A stretch of 64,000 nucleotides of DNA from Saprospiraceae bacterium (GCA_016715985.1 JADJXD010000001.1:3720001-3784000), one strand, 5' to 3'; positions 52,801 through 61,843 are shown, counted from the stretch's first letter. Program-made: numbers and translations. Notes: generated by a model not told the origin, from the letters alone.

Positions 52801-53396
52801 TTAAACAGACCTGTGGTACCTAACAGCCAAATGTTTTCATTCTGATCAATACATATATCTCCTGAATGGCGACTTACACCAAAAGAATCATCATAAAAAT
52901 GTTCGAATATTTCTTTTTCCGGGTTAAAACAGTCCACCCCTTTATGATGTACGATCCAGATATTGCCATCTTTGTCTTCTTCAATTGCTCGGGTACTGTT
53001 GTGCCCTAGCGTTTGAGGTTTTTCAGGATGATGATAATACCTTTTGAACTTTCCTGTTTCTTTGTAATATCTGTTGAAGCCATTTACGGTACTGACCCAG
53101 CAACGTCCTTTACTGTCTTCCAGAAACATATCTGTGTGTGAAGCCGAAATGGTGGTTGAATCTTCTTCGCTATATGTAAAGTTGAGAAAAGAGAAGCCGT
53201 CATACCTGGATAAACCTCCCATCGTACAAAACCACATAAATCCGTCTGAATCCTGGCCAATATTAAATACATGGTTTTGTGCCAAGCCATCTGATGCACT
53301 TAGATACTCAAATTCTGTCTTAAAATATTGTGCTTTTAGATTTTCATTAAGCAACACAAAAAACAAAACCCCACATGTGACTAAAATTGTTTTCAA
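49860..53396 (-). CDS. Hybrid two-component sensor kinase with regulator propellers
   Basis: 1178 residues. Order: signal peptide (MKTILVTCGVLFFVLL..KAQ), two periplasmic seven-bladed propellers made of Reg_prop repeats (DSDGFMWFCTMGGLSRYDG, GNIWIVHHKGVDCF and others, about 30-680), Y_Y_Y domain (about 705-770, FRYRYRLEGFEDEW-like YRYRLEGFEDEWVEAG), one membrane helix (ITIPFFGFVLFLLGSLAYIYY), HisKA with HEIRTPMNAIMG, HATPase with NLIGNAIKFTDAG and GTGLGLSIV, then a C-terminal receiver (DIVLMDVRMPVMDG). It lacks the AraC-type DNA-binding domain of classical Bacteroides hybrids; signalling leaves through the HPt protein. Ligand unknown, often a polysaccharide. Confidence 0.93.
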   Translation of the reverse strand: MKTILVTCGVLFFVLLNENLKAQYFKTEFEYLSASDGLAQNHVFNIGQDSDGFMWFCTMGGLSRYDGFSFLNFTYSEEDSTTISASHTDMFLEDSKGRCWVSTVNGFNRYYKETGKFKRYYHHPEKPQTLGHNSTRAIEEDKDGNIWIVHHKGVDCFNPEKEIFEHFYDDSFGVSRHSGDICIDQNENIWLLGTTGLFKVIKDNRKLHFYGFPEMTSDITLEGRYIYQDSYGTIWVAFNRGLAKFDPISEKFKLLPLPDQFFGIVSVLEYPKGFLALGSDKRGLLVLNLKTERIVNIFDNLPEDPEGIKGSVVYSLFKDRTDNLWIGLFFGVNRINPQHERFRLLQNAPGINNYKNVSLLVYTDPLGGYWFQTMQGLFYRPDLADNYKSMLVPPAFNDGYNNINAINGDTKGRVYFEARNNGLYMYDYKSGSIQKIDDGSKFKGSFISRLDTDRDNEDILWISTPKGLCKFNKITTDTTWIYPHVLETSLKANAVGRFAQSADQKIYFVHSGLLCEYNKVDNQTKTFTPDKNIKGAIYSVEEKNGMVWVATGSHIYSYKIQNNEWKTYHDSINNKPLAAVGLQIDNNGIIWATYGNEVIRINPQNDKIHIYTSPTGFINGSGTKDKDGQIIFGGGNGSLFIYPNSLIKDTIPPKIIFSGFEIANKRVVFDKLYEYISKINLDYEDKVFTLQYNTLHFLDRKKIRYRYRLEGFEDEWVEAGTRRSVTYTNLRPGNYIFHAEAINEDGLKSAVPLRLKIHIKAPFYLTIPFFGFVLFLLGSLAYIYYSIRKRAGELQKQKDLAEQNARYKSMFLSNMSHEIRTPMNAIMGLNNLMLDTELNSKQREYTEAIGTSCDNLLWIVNDILDQAKIESGKYTIESKNFDLRVLLNQLKTLFSARAVEKELDFQLHIPDNMPDVLIGDPVRIFQILTNLIGNAIKFTDAGKVELIISEISGTDEKIHYKFEIKDTGIGIPEDRIGDVFESFSQVNEQQKIGNQGTGLGLSIVKNLVEQLGGKIGVQSQHGIGSVFHFELPLLKGQKSVDDENAPESKKLPYGLRVLLVEDTPLNQLVASELLKKYIENVQISFAENGQVALEKIKNSDFDIVLMDVRMPVMDGIEATRILRNAHSEQYRNIPIIGLTANAIPQQIQECLDAGMNECVTKPIHAPELISKLSKILNP

Positions 53397-53458
53397 TTAC
53401 AATCTGAATTTAGCACAAAGTAAAGGTTAAATTTTTGGTTATTTTTTTATTGATAGTC

Positions 53459-53517
53459 AACCAAGGTCCTTTTTTATACTTTTTAATATTTGTTTATAAA
53501 TAAAAAGACCAGGTTGG
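53459..53517 (-). terminator. Possible terminator of the alpha/beta hydrolase gene
   Basis: On the minus strand CCAACCTGGTCTTTTT and, 25 bases on, AAAAAAGGACCTTGG form an imperfect stem. The T-run is embedded in the stem. It lies between the hydrolase stop and the hybrid kinase start. Confidence 0.35.
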
Positions 53518-53537
53518 AATAAAAATAGAGTCAAAAT

Positions 53538-54851
53538 TTAATCAAAAACTGCAATAACCACCCCTTCTGATGACGACTTATAATTTCTCACAGTGAGCTT
53601 TGTACCATTCAGTTCAAGGATGATCGGACCTGAAACAGAAGTGTCAAAAAAGATATCTGCTCCTCTCAGGAATGGAAAAAGACTGAATGCAGGATGTGCA
53701 TTACCGGAAGATGTTTTGTCCCCGGAGTCATATAAGAACATAGCTATCGTTGAGTTTTGGGGAGCGCATAAAGTGGCATTTGATAAATTTATTCCTTGTA
53801 CTATCAAATTGTCACGTTCATGGATAACGGATTTATTTGCTGAAAAAACAGCAATGACAGACTGTGCATCATCTTTGGGCAAATTAGATAAAAGAATACC
53901 AGCCAGCGAATTGGCAGGTGGAAAAGATCGGAGATATACAAATTTATTGTCACTCCTGAATGGTTCCCGATAGTAATGTAAGGTTCTGAATTGCGGATCA
54001 ATGGATGTCATTTCAAATTCGTAATACGCACCCGAACGCATACTCAATGGACCAAAATATCCTGCGGCATCCGGAGCAAATGTATGAACAGCACCGGATT
54101 TTCTGCCACCTGTCTGCTGATCAATTTCATAAACATTCACTGTAATATTGGATTGTGCTTTGTTTTCACCCAATGTGACTACTCTGCCGCTTATTTTTGG
54201 ATTGGATACAGAAGGAATACTTTTTACAGCAGGCTCTTTACCGTCAAATATGAATGAATAAATTTTTTCAAAGGATTTGAAAGAAGTGGCTACTTCATAA
54301 TGATCCAGGTCTTCAAAAACAACATTCACAGCACCCGAAATATCTTTTCCGGCTACTACTTTATCTCCGGTGGAATAAATATTAAGCGTGGGAATCTGAC
54401 CGTCGTTTCCTGCAGGTTTGGTCAAAGGGGAAGAACCAATGTGGATATATTTTAACACTTTGGCAGATCTTTCGGCTGTATTACAGTATGAACTCCCCAA
54501 GCCGCCACCTGCTGAATGTCCTGCCAAAATCACTTTATTCTGACCACTTTGGACCAAAATTTTATCCACAAAAACATCCAATTCAGCAATTGCAGCAGTA
54601 TTATTCCCTCCGAGGCTGTTCCAGTCAAAAGTATGAAGAAGATCAGACTTATATCCGTTTGCCGTAAAAAACATTGCATGATTGGCATAAGTATCTCCGG
54701 AAGCAAGTGCCCCATGAATCATAATGACCGGAATTTCGGACACAGGATTCGGGTCATTCAATACGGGATCATTGTCTGCATTGCAGGTAACAAAAGTCAT
54801 CACAAAAAACAATACCCAGATTACACTGAAAAAATTTGTTTGGAATTTCAT
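53538..54851 (-). CDS. Lipoprotein alpha/beta hydrolase (lipase-like)
   Basis: 437 residues. Signal peptide with lipobox-like FVTC (MKFQTNFFSVIWVLFFVMTFVTCNAD). The lipase core has VIMIHGALASG (oxyanion HG), VILAGHSAGGGLGSS (nucleophile Ser in GxSxG), NIYSTGDKVV (Asp) and DLDHYEVA (His). Residues about 230-437 form one or two beta domains (NPKISGRVVTLGE..., ISGPIILELNGTKL). A surface-anchored esterase or lipase acting on a lipid or polyester substrate is likely; the substrate is not decided by sequence. Confidence 0.88.
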   Translation of the reverse strand: MKFQTNFFSVIWVLFFVMTFVTCNADNDPVLNDPNPVSEIPVIMIHGALASGDTYANHAMFFTANGYKSDLLHTFDWNSLGGNNTAAIAELDVFVDKILVQSGQNKVILAGHSAGGGLGSSYCNTAERSAKVLKYIHIGSSPLTKPAGNDGQIPTLNIYSTGDKVVAGKDISGAVNVVFEDLDHYEVATSFKSFEKIYSFIFDGKEPAVKSIPSVSNPKISGRVVTLGENKAQSNITVNVYEIDQQTGGRKSGAVHTFAPDAAGYFGPLSMRSGAYYEFEMTSIDPQFRTLHYYREPFRSDNKFVYLRSFPPANSLAGILLSNLPKDDAQSVIAVFSANKSVIHERDNLIVQGINLSNATLCAPQNSTIAMFLYDSGDKTSSGNAHPAFSLFPFLRGADIFFDTSVSGPIILELNGTKLTVRNYKSSSEGVVIAVFD

Positions 54852-54992
54852 CTCTAAAACATTATGGATTCAAAGATATAAAATCATTACCGAATCGCCT
54901 GTAAAATAAGAACTAATTATACAAATTCAGAAGAATCATGGTGAAAGATATTTTTAAAACGGAAATGGCATAATTTCTGCATACGCTATGTT

Positions 54993-55334
54993 ATGGACAT
55001 ACAAAAGATCAACAGAAGGCATTTTGTGGAGACAGACATGTATTATCGTATCAGTCTCGGACTCGCTTCCAAACTATTAAAGTTTGAGAATGGGATTTTC
55101 CATATCGAAGTGACTTTGCATAAAAAATGGAATAAAAATTACAATGCAACCGCTGCGGAAATAGCACACTGCTGGAAAACCTCCAACCCCGAACTTTCAA
55201 AAGCCATAGGATGTAAAGTTTATATTATTGATCACAAAGTCAGTTATTACAAAGAATTTCTGATACACTCCGGAATCCATGCCGGCTATGATGCTTTAAA
55301 AGGTATCATATTCAGAAAAAATTATCTAAACTAA
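54993..55334 (+). CDS. Hypothetical protein (113 aa)
   Basis: Soluble and basic: MDIQKINRRHFVETDMYYRISLG, VTLHKKWNKNYNATAAEIAHCWKTS, IIDHKVSYYKEFLIHSG. No recognised family. It precedes the acyl-ACP thioesterase by 25 bases and may share its message. Confidence 0.55.
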   Translation: MDIQKINRRHFVETDMYYRISLGLASKLLKFENGIFHIEVTLHKKWNKNYNATAAEIAHCWKTSNPELSKAIGCKVYIIDHKVSYYKEFLIHSGIHAGYDALKGIIFRKNYLN

Positions 55335-55359
55335 ATATTCTTCGATTTCAAATCTGCTG

Positions 55360-56094
55360 ATGTCATATATTTACAAAGACAGCTTTACAATCCGCGTTCA
55401 GGAAATTGATCATCGTAAATGCGTCCAGGCACCGGAATTAATCAGATTGATGCAGGAAGCATCTATGAAACACACTATCGAACTGAAAGTATCTGTATGG
55501 GATCTCGAATCAGAAAATATCTCCTGGGTGCTGATAAAAAAAGATATACAATTTTACCGTTTTCCGGAATGGGGAGAGTCATTAACCATCAAAACTTATC
55601 CTTCCGGTTTAGACAGATTTTTTACTTTCAGAGATTACCTTGTATATGATGCGTCTGGTATACTGGTTGCAACGGCTAGTTCATCCTGGACTTTGATGGA
55701 CACGATTAACCGAAAAATGGTTCGTATTCCTCAAAAGTACGAAGAATTATTAGTCAAATCAGAAAATCTTTTACCCAGACCTTCCGGTAAAGCCGTAGTT
55801 CCGGATTCTCTTCCGATTAGTGTAGAAAATTTTAAAGTCGGCTACTTTCATCTCGACTGGAATGGCCATACCAACAATGTCCATATCATCCGTTTTATGT
55901 TGGAAACTACACCGGATGAAATCATTTTTCAGAAGAAGTTGGCCGGTTTCAACATTCAATTCAAAAACGAATGTATGTTGAATGAAGATTTGGAATCAGT
56001 GGTATATCAGTCCGGCCCTGATACATTTTTCCACTCCCTTCGCAATAAAGAAAACGGTAAAGAAATCGCTTCAGCCTCCTCTCAATGGCTTTGA
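55360..56094 (+). CDS. Acyl-ACP thioesterase
   Basis: 244 residues, a double hot-dog protein. First half: FTIRVQEIDHRKCVQAPELIRLMQEAS, SWVLIKKDIQFYRFPEWGE. Second half: KVGYFHLDWNGHTNNVHIIRFML, with D-x-N-x-H-x-N-N, the catalytic arrangement of FatA/FatB-type thioesterases. It releases free fatty acids from acyl-ACP in the cytoplasm. Family length is typical for bacterial acyl-ACP thioesterases (about 245). Confidence 0.92.
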   Translation: MSYIYKDSFTIRVQEIDHRKCVQAPELIRLMQEASMKHTIELKVSVWDLESENISWVLIKKDIQFYRFPEWGESLTIKTYPSGLDRFFTFRDYLVYDASGILVATASSSWTLMDTINRKMVRIPQKYEELLVKSENLLPRPSGKAVVPDSLPISVENFKVGYFHLDWNGHTNNVHIIRFMLETTPDEIIFQKKLAGFNIQFKNECMLNEDLESVVYQSGPDTFFHSLRNKENGKEIASASSQWL

Positions 56095-56140
56095 AACATG
56101 CTTTTTTAGACTGAAACAACAAAGTTTTTGAAATTGCTCC

Positions 56141-56171
56141 TTTGAAAGGCAAAACATATTTGTTACTTTTG
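56141..56171 (+). promoter_or_regulatory. ahcY promoter (TTTG-N19-TAnnTTTG)
   Basis: TTTG at 56141-56144 and TACTTTTG at 56164-56171, spaced 19 bases, a close match to the Bacteroidota housekeeping promoter. The ahcY ATG lies 33 bases downstream. Confidence 0.75.
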
Positions 56172-56203
56172 CGTTCCTTTTTCAGAATAAAAAATTTCAA
56201 TTA

Positions 56204-57517
56204 ATGATATCAACCGCAAAAACATCTTCCTTCAAAGTGAAGGATATTTCCCTTGCAGAATGGGGACGTAAAGAAATGCAATTAGCCGAAGCTGAAATGC
56301 CTGGATTAATGGCTCTCAGAGAAGAATTCGGATCCCAGAAACCACTTAAAGGTGCCCGTATCGCCGGATGCCTTCATATGACTATACAAACAGCAGTATT
56401 AATCGAGACTTTGATAGATCTCGGAGCAGAAGTTTCATGGTCGTCGTGCAATATTTTTTCCACGCAGGATCATGCAGCAGCGGCTATTGCAGCAGCAGGT
56501 ATTCCGGTTTATGCCTGGAAAGGGATGAACGAAGAAGAATTTGACTGGTGTATTGAGCAGACTTTGTTTGCTTTTTCAGATGGACAACCGTTAAATATGA
56601 TTCTGGATGACGGTGGTGACCTCACCAATATGGTTTTTGACAAATATCCTGAATTGGTAAATGGTATCAAAGGATTGTCGGAAGAAACCACTACGGGTGT
56701 ACACAGACTTTACGAAAGAGAGAAAAACGGCACCCTTGTTATGCCGGCGATCAATGTTAATGATTCTGTTACCAAATCAAAATTTGACAACAAGTACGGT
56801 TGTAAAGAATCATGTGTAGATGCAATCAGAAGGGCTACGGATATCATGATGGCTGGAAAGGTTGCTGTTGTTGCCGGATACGGTGATGTTGGTAAAGGAT
56901 CAGCAGCATCTCTTAGTGGTGCAGGATGCAGAGTGATTGTTACAGAAATAGATCCAATCTGTGCATTGCAGGCAGCTATGGACGGATACGCTGTCAAAAG
57001 GATGGAAAATGCTCTGAAAGAAGCAAGTATCGTCATCACAGCTACCGGAAATAAAAACATCATCAGTGGCAAACACTTTAAAATGATGAATGATAAAACC
57101 ATCGTTGCCAATATCGGCCATTTTGATAATGAAATAGATATGGCTTGGTTGAATCAAAACTATGGCAATACTAAAGATCAGATCAAACCACAAGTGGACA
57201 AATATACTATTGACGGAAAAGACATTCTTGTCCTTGCAGAGGGCAGACTGGTAAATCTGGGATGTGCTACGGGTCACCCTTCTTTTGTGATGTCCAATAG
57301 TTTTACAAATCAGGTTCTTGCACAGTTAGAATTATGGCACAATGGATCCAAATATGAAAATAAGGTATATACTTTACCAAAACATCTGGATGAAAAAGTG
57401 GCGAGACTACACCTTGCAAAAATAGGCGTAGAGCTTGAAGAACTGAGCAAAGATCAGGCAGATTATATCGGTGTAAAAGTAGAAGGTCCATTCAAACCTG
57501 AATACTACAGATATTAA
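56204..57517 (+). CDS. ahcY: Adenosylhomocysteinase
   Basis: 437 residues. It hydrolyses S-adenosylhomocysteine to adenosine and homocysteine in the methyl cycle. AGCLHMTIQTAVLIETL, WSSCNIFSTQDHAAAAIA, INVNDSVTKSKFDNKYGC (substrate lysine and aspartate), the NAD fold VAGYGDVGKGSA, and the C-terminus GVKVEGPFKPEYYRY are diagnostic. NAD-dependent cytosolic tetramer in the family. Confidence 0.98.
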   Translation: MISTAKTSSFKVKDISLAEWGRKEMQLAEAEMPGLMALREEFGSQKPLKGARIAGCLHMTIQTAVLIETLIDLGAEVSWSSCNIFSTQDHAAAAIAAAGIPVYAWKGMNEEEFDWCIEQTLFAFSDGQPLNMILDDGGDLTNMVFDKYPELVNGIKGLSEETTTGVHRLYEREKNGTLVMPAINVNDSVTKSKFDNKYGCKESCVDAIRRATDIMMAGKVAVVAGYGDVGKGSAASLSGAGCRVIVTEIDPICALQAAMDGYAVKRMENALKEASIVITATGNKNIISGKHFKMMNDKTIVANIGHFDNEIDMAWLNQNYGNTKDQIKPQVDKYTIDGKDILVLAEGRLVNLGCATGHPSFVMSNSFTNQVLAQLELWHNGSKYENKVYTLPKHLDEKVARLHLAKIGVELEELSKDQADYIGVKVEGPFKPEYYRY

Positions 57518-57604
57518 TACTGCGATTTTAATGGTAAATATTAGGTGAATTAGTGGGTTGGCTCCCTTTTAGGGGCAGGGGTAAGTAAGGCAATATATTC
57601 TGCC

Positions 57605-57645
57605 CACCACCCTCATTCCCTAAAGGGACGACCTGAGCTTCAAAG
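57605..57645. repeat. Interspersed GTCCCTTTAGGGA repeat, copy 2
   Basis: ATTCCCTAAAGGGACGACCT, the reverse complement of the repeat at 42441-42475; neighbouring CCCTTTTAGGGGCAGG at about 57566 may be a second degenerate half. Confidence 0.55.
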
Positions 57646-57690
57646 TAATATTTCTATTGTGTGGTATTAATTTCAATTGATAAAATTATA

Positions 57691-57730
57691 AAGCCTGCTT
57701 CCATATTAAAATGGGTAGCAGGCTTTTTTT
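57691..57730 (+). terminator. Rho-independent terminator
   Basis: AAGCCTGCT and AGCAGGCTT form a stem around a 20-base AT-rich loop, followed by a run of T. It ends the ahcY transcript about 175 bases after the stop. Confidence 0.8.
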
Positions 57731-57900
57731 GCCTGCTAAAAAATACAAATGAGAAGATTACATTCTTTACACAGCTTTTAATATTTATGTTAAATTTATA
57801 AATGTGCAATATTAACACAATATTATGTTTTAATAACAATGAAAGACAATATAGCACACATTTGAGAAAATATAAATGTATTTCTGTATTTTAAACCCCC

Positions 57901-57908
57901 GTACCTTT
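57901..57908 (+). promoter_or_regulatory. Putative -7 box (TACCTTTG)
   Basis: TACCTTTG fits TAnnTTTG and lies 40 bases upstream of the small gene at 57948; the -33 element is weak. Confidence 0.45.
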
Positions 57909-57947
57909 GCAGCATCAAATTTTTGACAGTTTATTAAAAGATTTATC

Positions 57948-58139
57948 ATGAACAGAAAAACATTGCTCCAATACTTAACGACTTGTTTGATAATGACCAT
58001 CGGAGGATATTTCTTATCATATCTCCTTATCACAAGCTTTCTTCCTGCTAATCAAATCAGTAGAATGCAGGACACATTTGAAACAAATAAACACAACTGC
58101 ATCACATTAAACACGCCGGTTTCATTAACTAACAATTAA
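57948..58139 (+). CDS. Small hypothetical membrane protein (63 aa)
   Basis: One hydrophobic helix (TTCLIMTIGGYFLSYLLITSFL) after a short basic start MNRKTLLQY, then a hydrophilic tail. No family recognised. The upstream promoter box supports expression. It may be a genuine small protein or a chance frame. Confidence 0.45.
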   Translation: MNRKTLLQYLTTCLIMTIGGYFLSYLLITSFLPANQISRMQDTFETNKHNCITLNTPVSLTNN

Positions 58140-58257
58140 TCTTTCGAAACTATTTAAGTTATAGCCCTTTAGTGTCTTAAAGGACATAATTATTTATTCC
58201 AGGACATATCTTAATCATTTATTGAACTTTGTATTTTACTCGGTAGAAAGATATCGC

Positions 58258-58266
58258 CCTTTCAGG
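58258..58266. repeat. IS4-like element target duplication, left copy
   Basis: CCTTTCAGG, repeated at 59697-59705. The target is one of the GGCCTTTCAGGCC repeats of this region, so part of the match could be the repeat itself. Confidence 0.75.
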
Positions 58267-59696
58267 CATTAGCGTCAACTTAAGATAATAAATTTTTCGA
58301 GTAAATGAGAAAAATGTATTCTGTCCGACCGATTATCATAGCAGCAGACCCTAGAGATTTGTTTTAAACTAAACTCTGATTCTAAATCTATATTTAAGTT
58401 AGAGACTGTTTTTAAATAATTAGAAAACTTGTGTGGGCTTAGATACTGATTATACTTTTGCTTTATAATAGCTGCAATTTTATAATATGCTGGTTTGACT
58501 ACCACTGCAATATATAGTAACATCAAATATAATAACATTTCTGGTCTTGCAGGGTTTGGCGTTTTGTTACTCAGCATTAGTGTATTGAGATCAAAGATAC
58601 TCTTCCATTCTTTAAACATTAACTCAATAGACCATCGAAGGCTATAAATCTCAAACATTTTATGGGCTGCTAATTGTTCTTTTGGTATATTGGTAATGAA
58701 TATATTATAGTTACAAAGGAAATAAGCTTTATTTGATATACCATGGTTCTTATGTCTTGATTGGATGAGCTTCTTCCTCTTTTTCATAGCTTGTTCTTCA
58801 GTCACCTTATATCCAATCATCCTTACCGAGTATTTTTCTTTCTCCCCGATTTTGACAAATATATCAAACGAAGTGGCGCCACTTTTCTCATTTGATTTGA
58901 TAAATTCTTCTATATCTATTCTTTGATTCGTTTCATTATTAAAAAGCAAGTTACCGCCATGCAGTTTCGATATATAGAAGGCAGAAGCATCTTGAATCTT
59001 TGCCAGAACTCCAATACTAAAATAGCCAAGGTCTCGTAAGATTAAATCATTAGGTTTAATGTGACTAAGAATATTGTCGGTAAAGGAAACATCGTTCTGT
59101 GAGTAAGTACACATTACTACATCAATAAATTTACCCATACCCAGATCAATCGTTGACTGGATGCGACACAATGCTTTTTTAACCAAACCATTGGATACAC
59201 CTGATGTGTGTACATAATGTTTATCAGATAATTTGACTAAGGTGCTGTCTTGAATAATTATTCTACCAAAGCCAGCCAAGTCTCCGGTAATTTTAGCAGT
59301 AAAATTATTCAAATTCAGAGAACAGGTCTCTGTAAATAATTTCTTAACAAAATCAATTTTCTGAAATTGAATCTTCTTGTCAATAGCTTGAAATGATACA
59401 AACTCACCAATCATAGAACTTAAAACAATGGACCAATTTCTTAGGGAATACTTCGATTGACCAAATGCAATAAAGAAAGATTTTAAGAAATCAACAGGAG
59501 TAATCTTTCGGAATGCTCTCTTACAGAAACCTGTTTCAAAAGCAATCTGATTAATATCAACACATTCAAAAAATTATTAACTTTGCAATTCATAATATTA
59601 GGTTGTTTAACGGGTGAATAATTTGCTATCACAAAGTTAAACAACCTTTTATATATACCATATAAACATATATAAAAAATTAAGTTGACGCTAATG
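58267..59696 (-). mobile_element. IS4-like insertion sequence
   Basis: 1430 bp, ends CATTAGCGTCAACTTAA in inverted orientation at both sides and a 9-bp duplication CCTTTCAGG. It carries a single DDE transposase on the minus strand, probably frameshifted at its start. Confidence 0.9.
58275..59593 (-). pseudogene. IS4-family transposase, likely one-base frameshift near start
   Basis: From the internal ATG (59414) 379 residues read through to 58275, including IIIQDSTLVKLSD (first Asp), LILRDLGYFSIGVL (second Asp) and IYSLRWSIELMFKEWK (Y-(2)R-(3)E-(6)K of IS4). Upstream the same frame continues with ECVDINQIAFETGFCKRAF and KITPVDFLKSFFIAFG but has no start codon before a stop. An ATG at 59593 in the next frame joins perfectly if the A6 run at 59568-59573 had one more base. 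The repaired protein would have about 439 residues, normal for IS4. Confidence 0.82.
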
Positions 59697-60160
59697 CCTT
59701 TCAGGGCTGGAGAACATCTGGTAGTGATTACGATGGGCTTTGCCCATTGTTGAGATATATCGGCCTTTCAGGCCTTGGTAATATTCTTAAAAATTATACT
59801 TTATAAGCAACATTATGTCAATACAAGAATGGATGACAGTAAATTATGAAATACGTTGGGCTTTCCCTTGGTTGAAATATAATGGCCTTTCAGGACTTGA
59901 TTATTGATTGTGCAGTCTGTTCTGAAGAGCCATCATCGACAGATAAAGGATAAGGTTTGGCTTATTAAGGAATTTAATAATCACCACATCAAGGTATTTA
60001 GCTAGCTCATCCACTGATAGCAATAGATGTTATCATGCGAGAGAAGGTGTAAACCTGATGTGCTGACAGGCCTGAAGGGCCGGTATATTCTAAGATAGGG
60101 TGATAAGCCCTATCTTAATAAAGAAAGAATACTTCAAGCCCTGAATGGGCGCAATTATTA
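59697..60160. repeat. REP-like palindromic repeat cluster
   Basis: No gene. Units of GGCCTTTCAGGCCTTG type occur near 59695, 59763 and 59882, with inverted forms at 60067 (CAGGCCTGAAGGGCCGG) and 60141 (AAGCCCTGAATGGGC). Companion hairpins GATGGGCTTTGCCCAT and GATAGGGTGATAAGCCCTATC sit between them. A further half lies left of the IS4 element. This is the layout of bacterial REP/BIME clusters. Confidence 0.75.
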
Positions 60161-60325
60161 GTTCCATACACCATATAATGTTGGTAACCTCCAACTCTAT
60201 CAGATAGTTAGATGTAAAATTTTTATAACAAAAATATTCAAACAGGTTGTCATACAAATATTTTCAGGCAATAAAAATGGAGTTATAAACTATATAGATT
60301 AATTTGCCCCCTAAATTGAAAGTTG
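60161..60325. other. Leader region of the symporter gene, no other feature seen
   Basis: AT-rich, with CAATAAAAATGG and no clear TAnnTTTG box; nothing else is supported. Confidence 0.4.
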
Positions 60326-61831
60326 ATGCAATCTATATCGCCGCAAATGATATTGGGTATAATTATCGCCTATTTTTTCATGCTGATATGTATCTCATGG
60401 TTCACATCCAGAAAATCAGATAACAACAGTTTTTTTAATGCCAATAAAAACAGCCCCTGGTATCTTGTGGCTTTTGGCATGATAGGTGCAAGTTTGTCAG
60501 GCGTCACTTTCATTTCTATTCCCGGTGTAGTAGGGGCCGGAGGTACAAATATGGCTTTTTCATACATGCAGATGGTGTATGGATATTTGGTTGGATATTT
60601 TATTATTGCGACGGTGCTGATGCCTATTTATTACAAATACAACCTCACGACAATTTATGGATTTCTGGAAGAGCGTTTTGGGATATATGCTTACAAAACA
60701 AGTGCGGGTTATTTTATACTTTCCAGAATTGTAGGATCTGCATTCCGGGTGTATCTGGTGGCATTGGTATTGGATACTTTTGTTTTTGCCCCGATGGGAT
60801 TGTCCTTCAACTTCACAGTAGCGATGACCATTTTTCTCATTTGGGTATATACTTATAAAGGCGGGATTAAAACTATTGTAATCACGGACACGCTTCAGAC
60901 TTTTTGTATGATTTCAGCTGTCATAGCTACGATTGTGATTATCGGACAACAATTGCAACTCAGTCCTTTGGAAATATTTTCAACCATCAAAAACAGTGAA
61001 TATTCCAAAATGTGGTTTTTTGAAGGCGGATGGAATGACCCTAATAATTTTTTCAAACAATTTATTTCAGGAGCTTTGATAGCGCTGGTGATGACCGGAT
61101 TGGATCAGGATATGATGCAAAAGAATCTAACATGCCGCAATTTGAAAGATGCTCAAAAAAATATGTTCACTTTTAGTTTGAGTCTTGTTGCTACCAATTT
61201 CCTGTTTCTGGGCCTCGGGGCATTGCTTTTTATTTATGCAGCACAACAAGGTATTGAAGTTCCGGCTAAAACGGACCAGTTTTATCCGACTATTGCGCTG
61301 AATCATCTGCCTCCCATTGTAGGTGTTTTATTTATCATTGGTTTGATTGCTGCTGCATACAGTAGTGCAGATTCAGCTCTTACGGCATTGACAACATCCT
61401 TTTGTATTGATTTTCTGAATTTTGAAAAGAAAAACAGATCTGAACCGGAGAAAAAGAAACTAAGAATATTTGTTCATCTTGGATTTTCATTTATCCTTTT
61501 GCTGGTCATTATCTTTTTTCATTTACTGAACAATGATGCCATTATCAATAGTCTGTTTAAAGCTGCTGGTTTTACCTACGGCCCTATCCTTGGGCTATTT
61601 GCATTTGCGATCCTGACCAAAAGAAATCTACCTGGCCCGGGTACTTTGATTGTGTGTCTGCTGGCTCCGGTTTTGTCCTTTATCCTGGATATGAAAGCAG
61701 CAGAATTGTTAGGTAATTTTCAGTTTGGAAATATGATCATAGCATTGAACGGATTTTTGACTTTCATCGGATTGTATGCGATTTCATCACTTCCGACCGT
61801 TGAAAAAGATAAAGTATTGCAAACTCCATAA
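60326..61831 (+). CDS. Sodium:solute symporter (SSS family)
   Basis: About 501 residues, 13 or so hydrophobic helices. SSSF marks: ASLSGVTFISIPGVVGAGG near helix 2, FILSRIVGSAFRVYLVALVLD, LIWVYTYKGGIKTIVITDTLQ, SGALIALVMTGLDQDMMQKNL and AAYSSADSALTALTTSFCIDF. It starts at the ATG one codon after a TTG. It imports a small solute with sodium. The next gene is MurQ, 12 bases on, so the substrate may be N-acetylmuramic acid or a related sugar (inference). Confidence 0.93.
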   Translation: MQSISPQMILGIIIAYFFMLICISWFTSRKSDNNSFFNANKNSPWYLVAFGMIGASLSGVTFISIPGVVGAGGTNMAFSYMQMVYGYLVGYFIIATVLMPIYYKYNLTTIYGFLEERFGIYAYKTSAGYFILSRIVGSAFRVYLVALVLDTFVFAPMGLSFNFTVAMTIFLIWVYTYKGGIKTIVITDTLQTFCMISAVIATIVIIGQQLQLSPLEIFSTIKNSEYSKMWFFEGGWNDPNNFFKQFISGALIALVMTGLDQDMMQKNLTCRNLKDAQKNMFTFSLSLVATNFLFLGLGALLFIYAAQQGIEVPAKTDQFYPTIALNHLPPIVGVLFIIGLIAAAYSSADSALTALTTSFCIDFLNFEKKNRSEPEKKKLRIFVHLGFSFILLLVIIFFHLLNNDAIINSLFKAAGFTYGPILGLFAFAILTKRNLPGPGTLIVCLLAPVLSFILDMKAAELLGNFQFGNMIIALNGFLTFIGLYAISSLPTVEKDKVLQTP

Positions 61832-61843
61832 TCAGGATATTTT

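Larger units (their letters stand above)
57518..57947. other. Intergenic stretch after ahcY
   Basis: No gene. It holds a short interspersed repeat (57605-57645), the terminator hairpin at 57691-57730 and a promoter box (57901-57908). Confidence 0.6.

Noticed and set aside
59697..60160. CRISPR array
   Set aside because: The repeats are palindromic, unevenly spaced and in both orientations; no constant spacer length and no cas genes.
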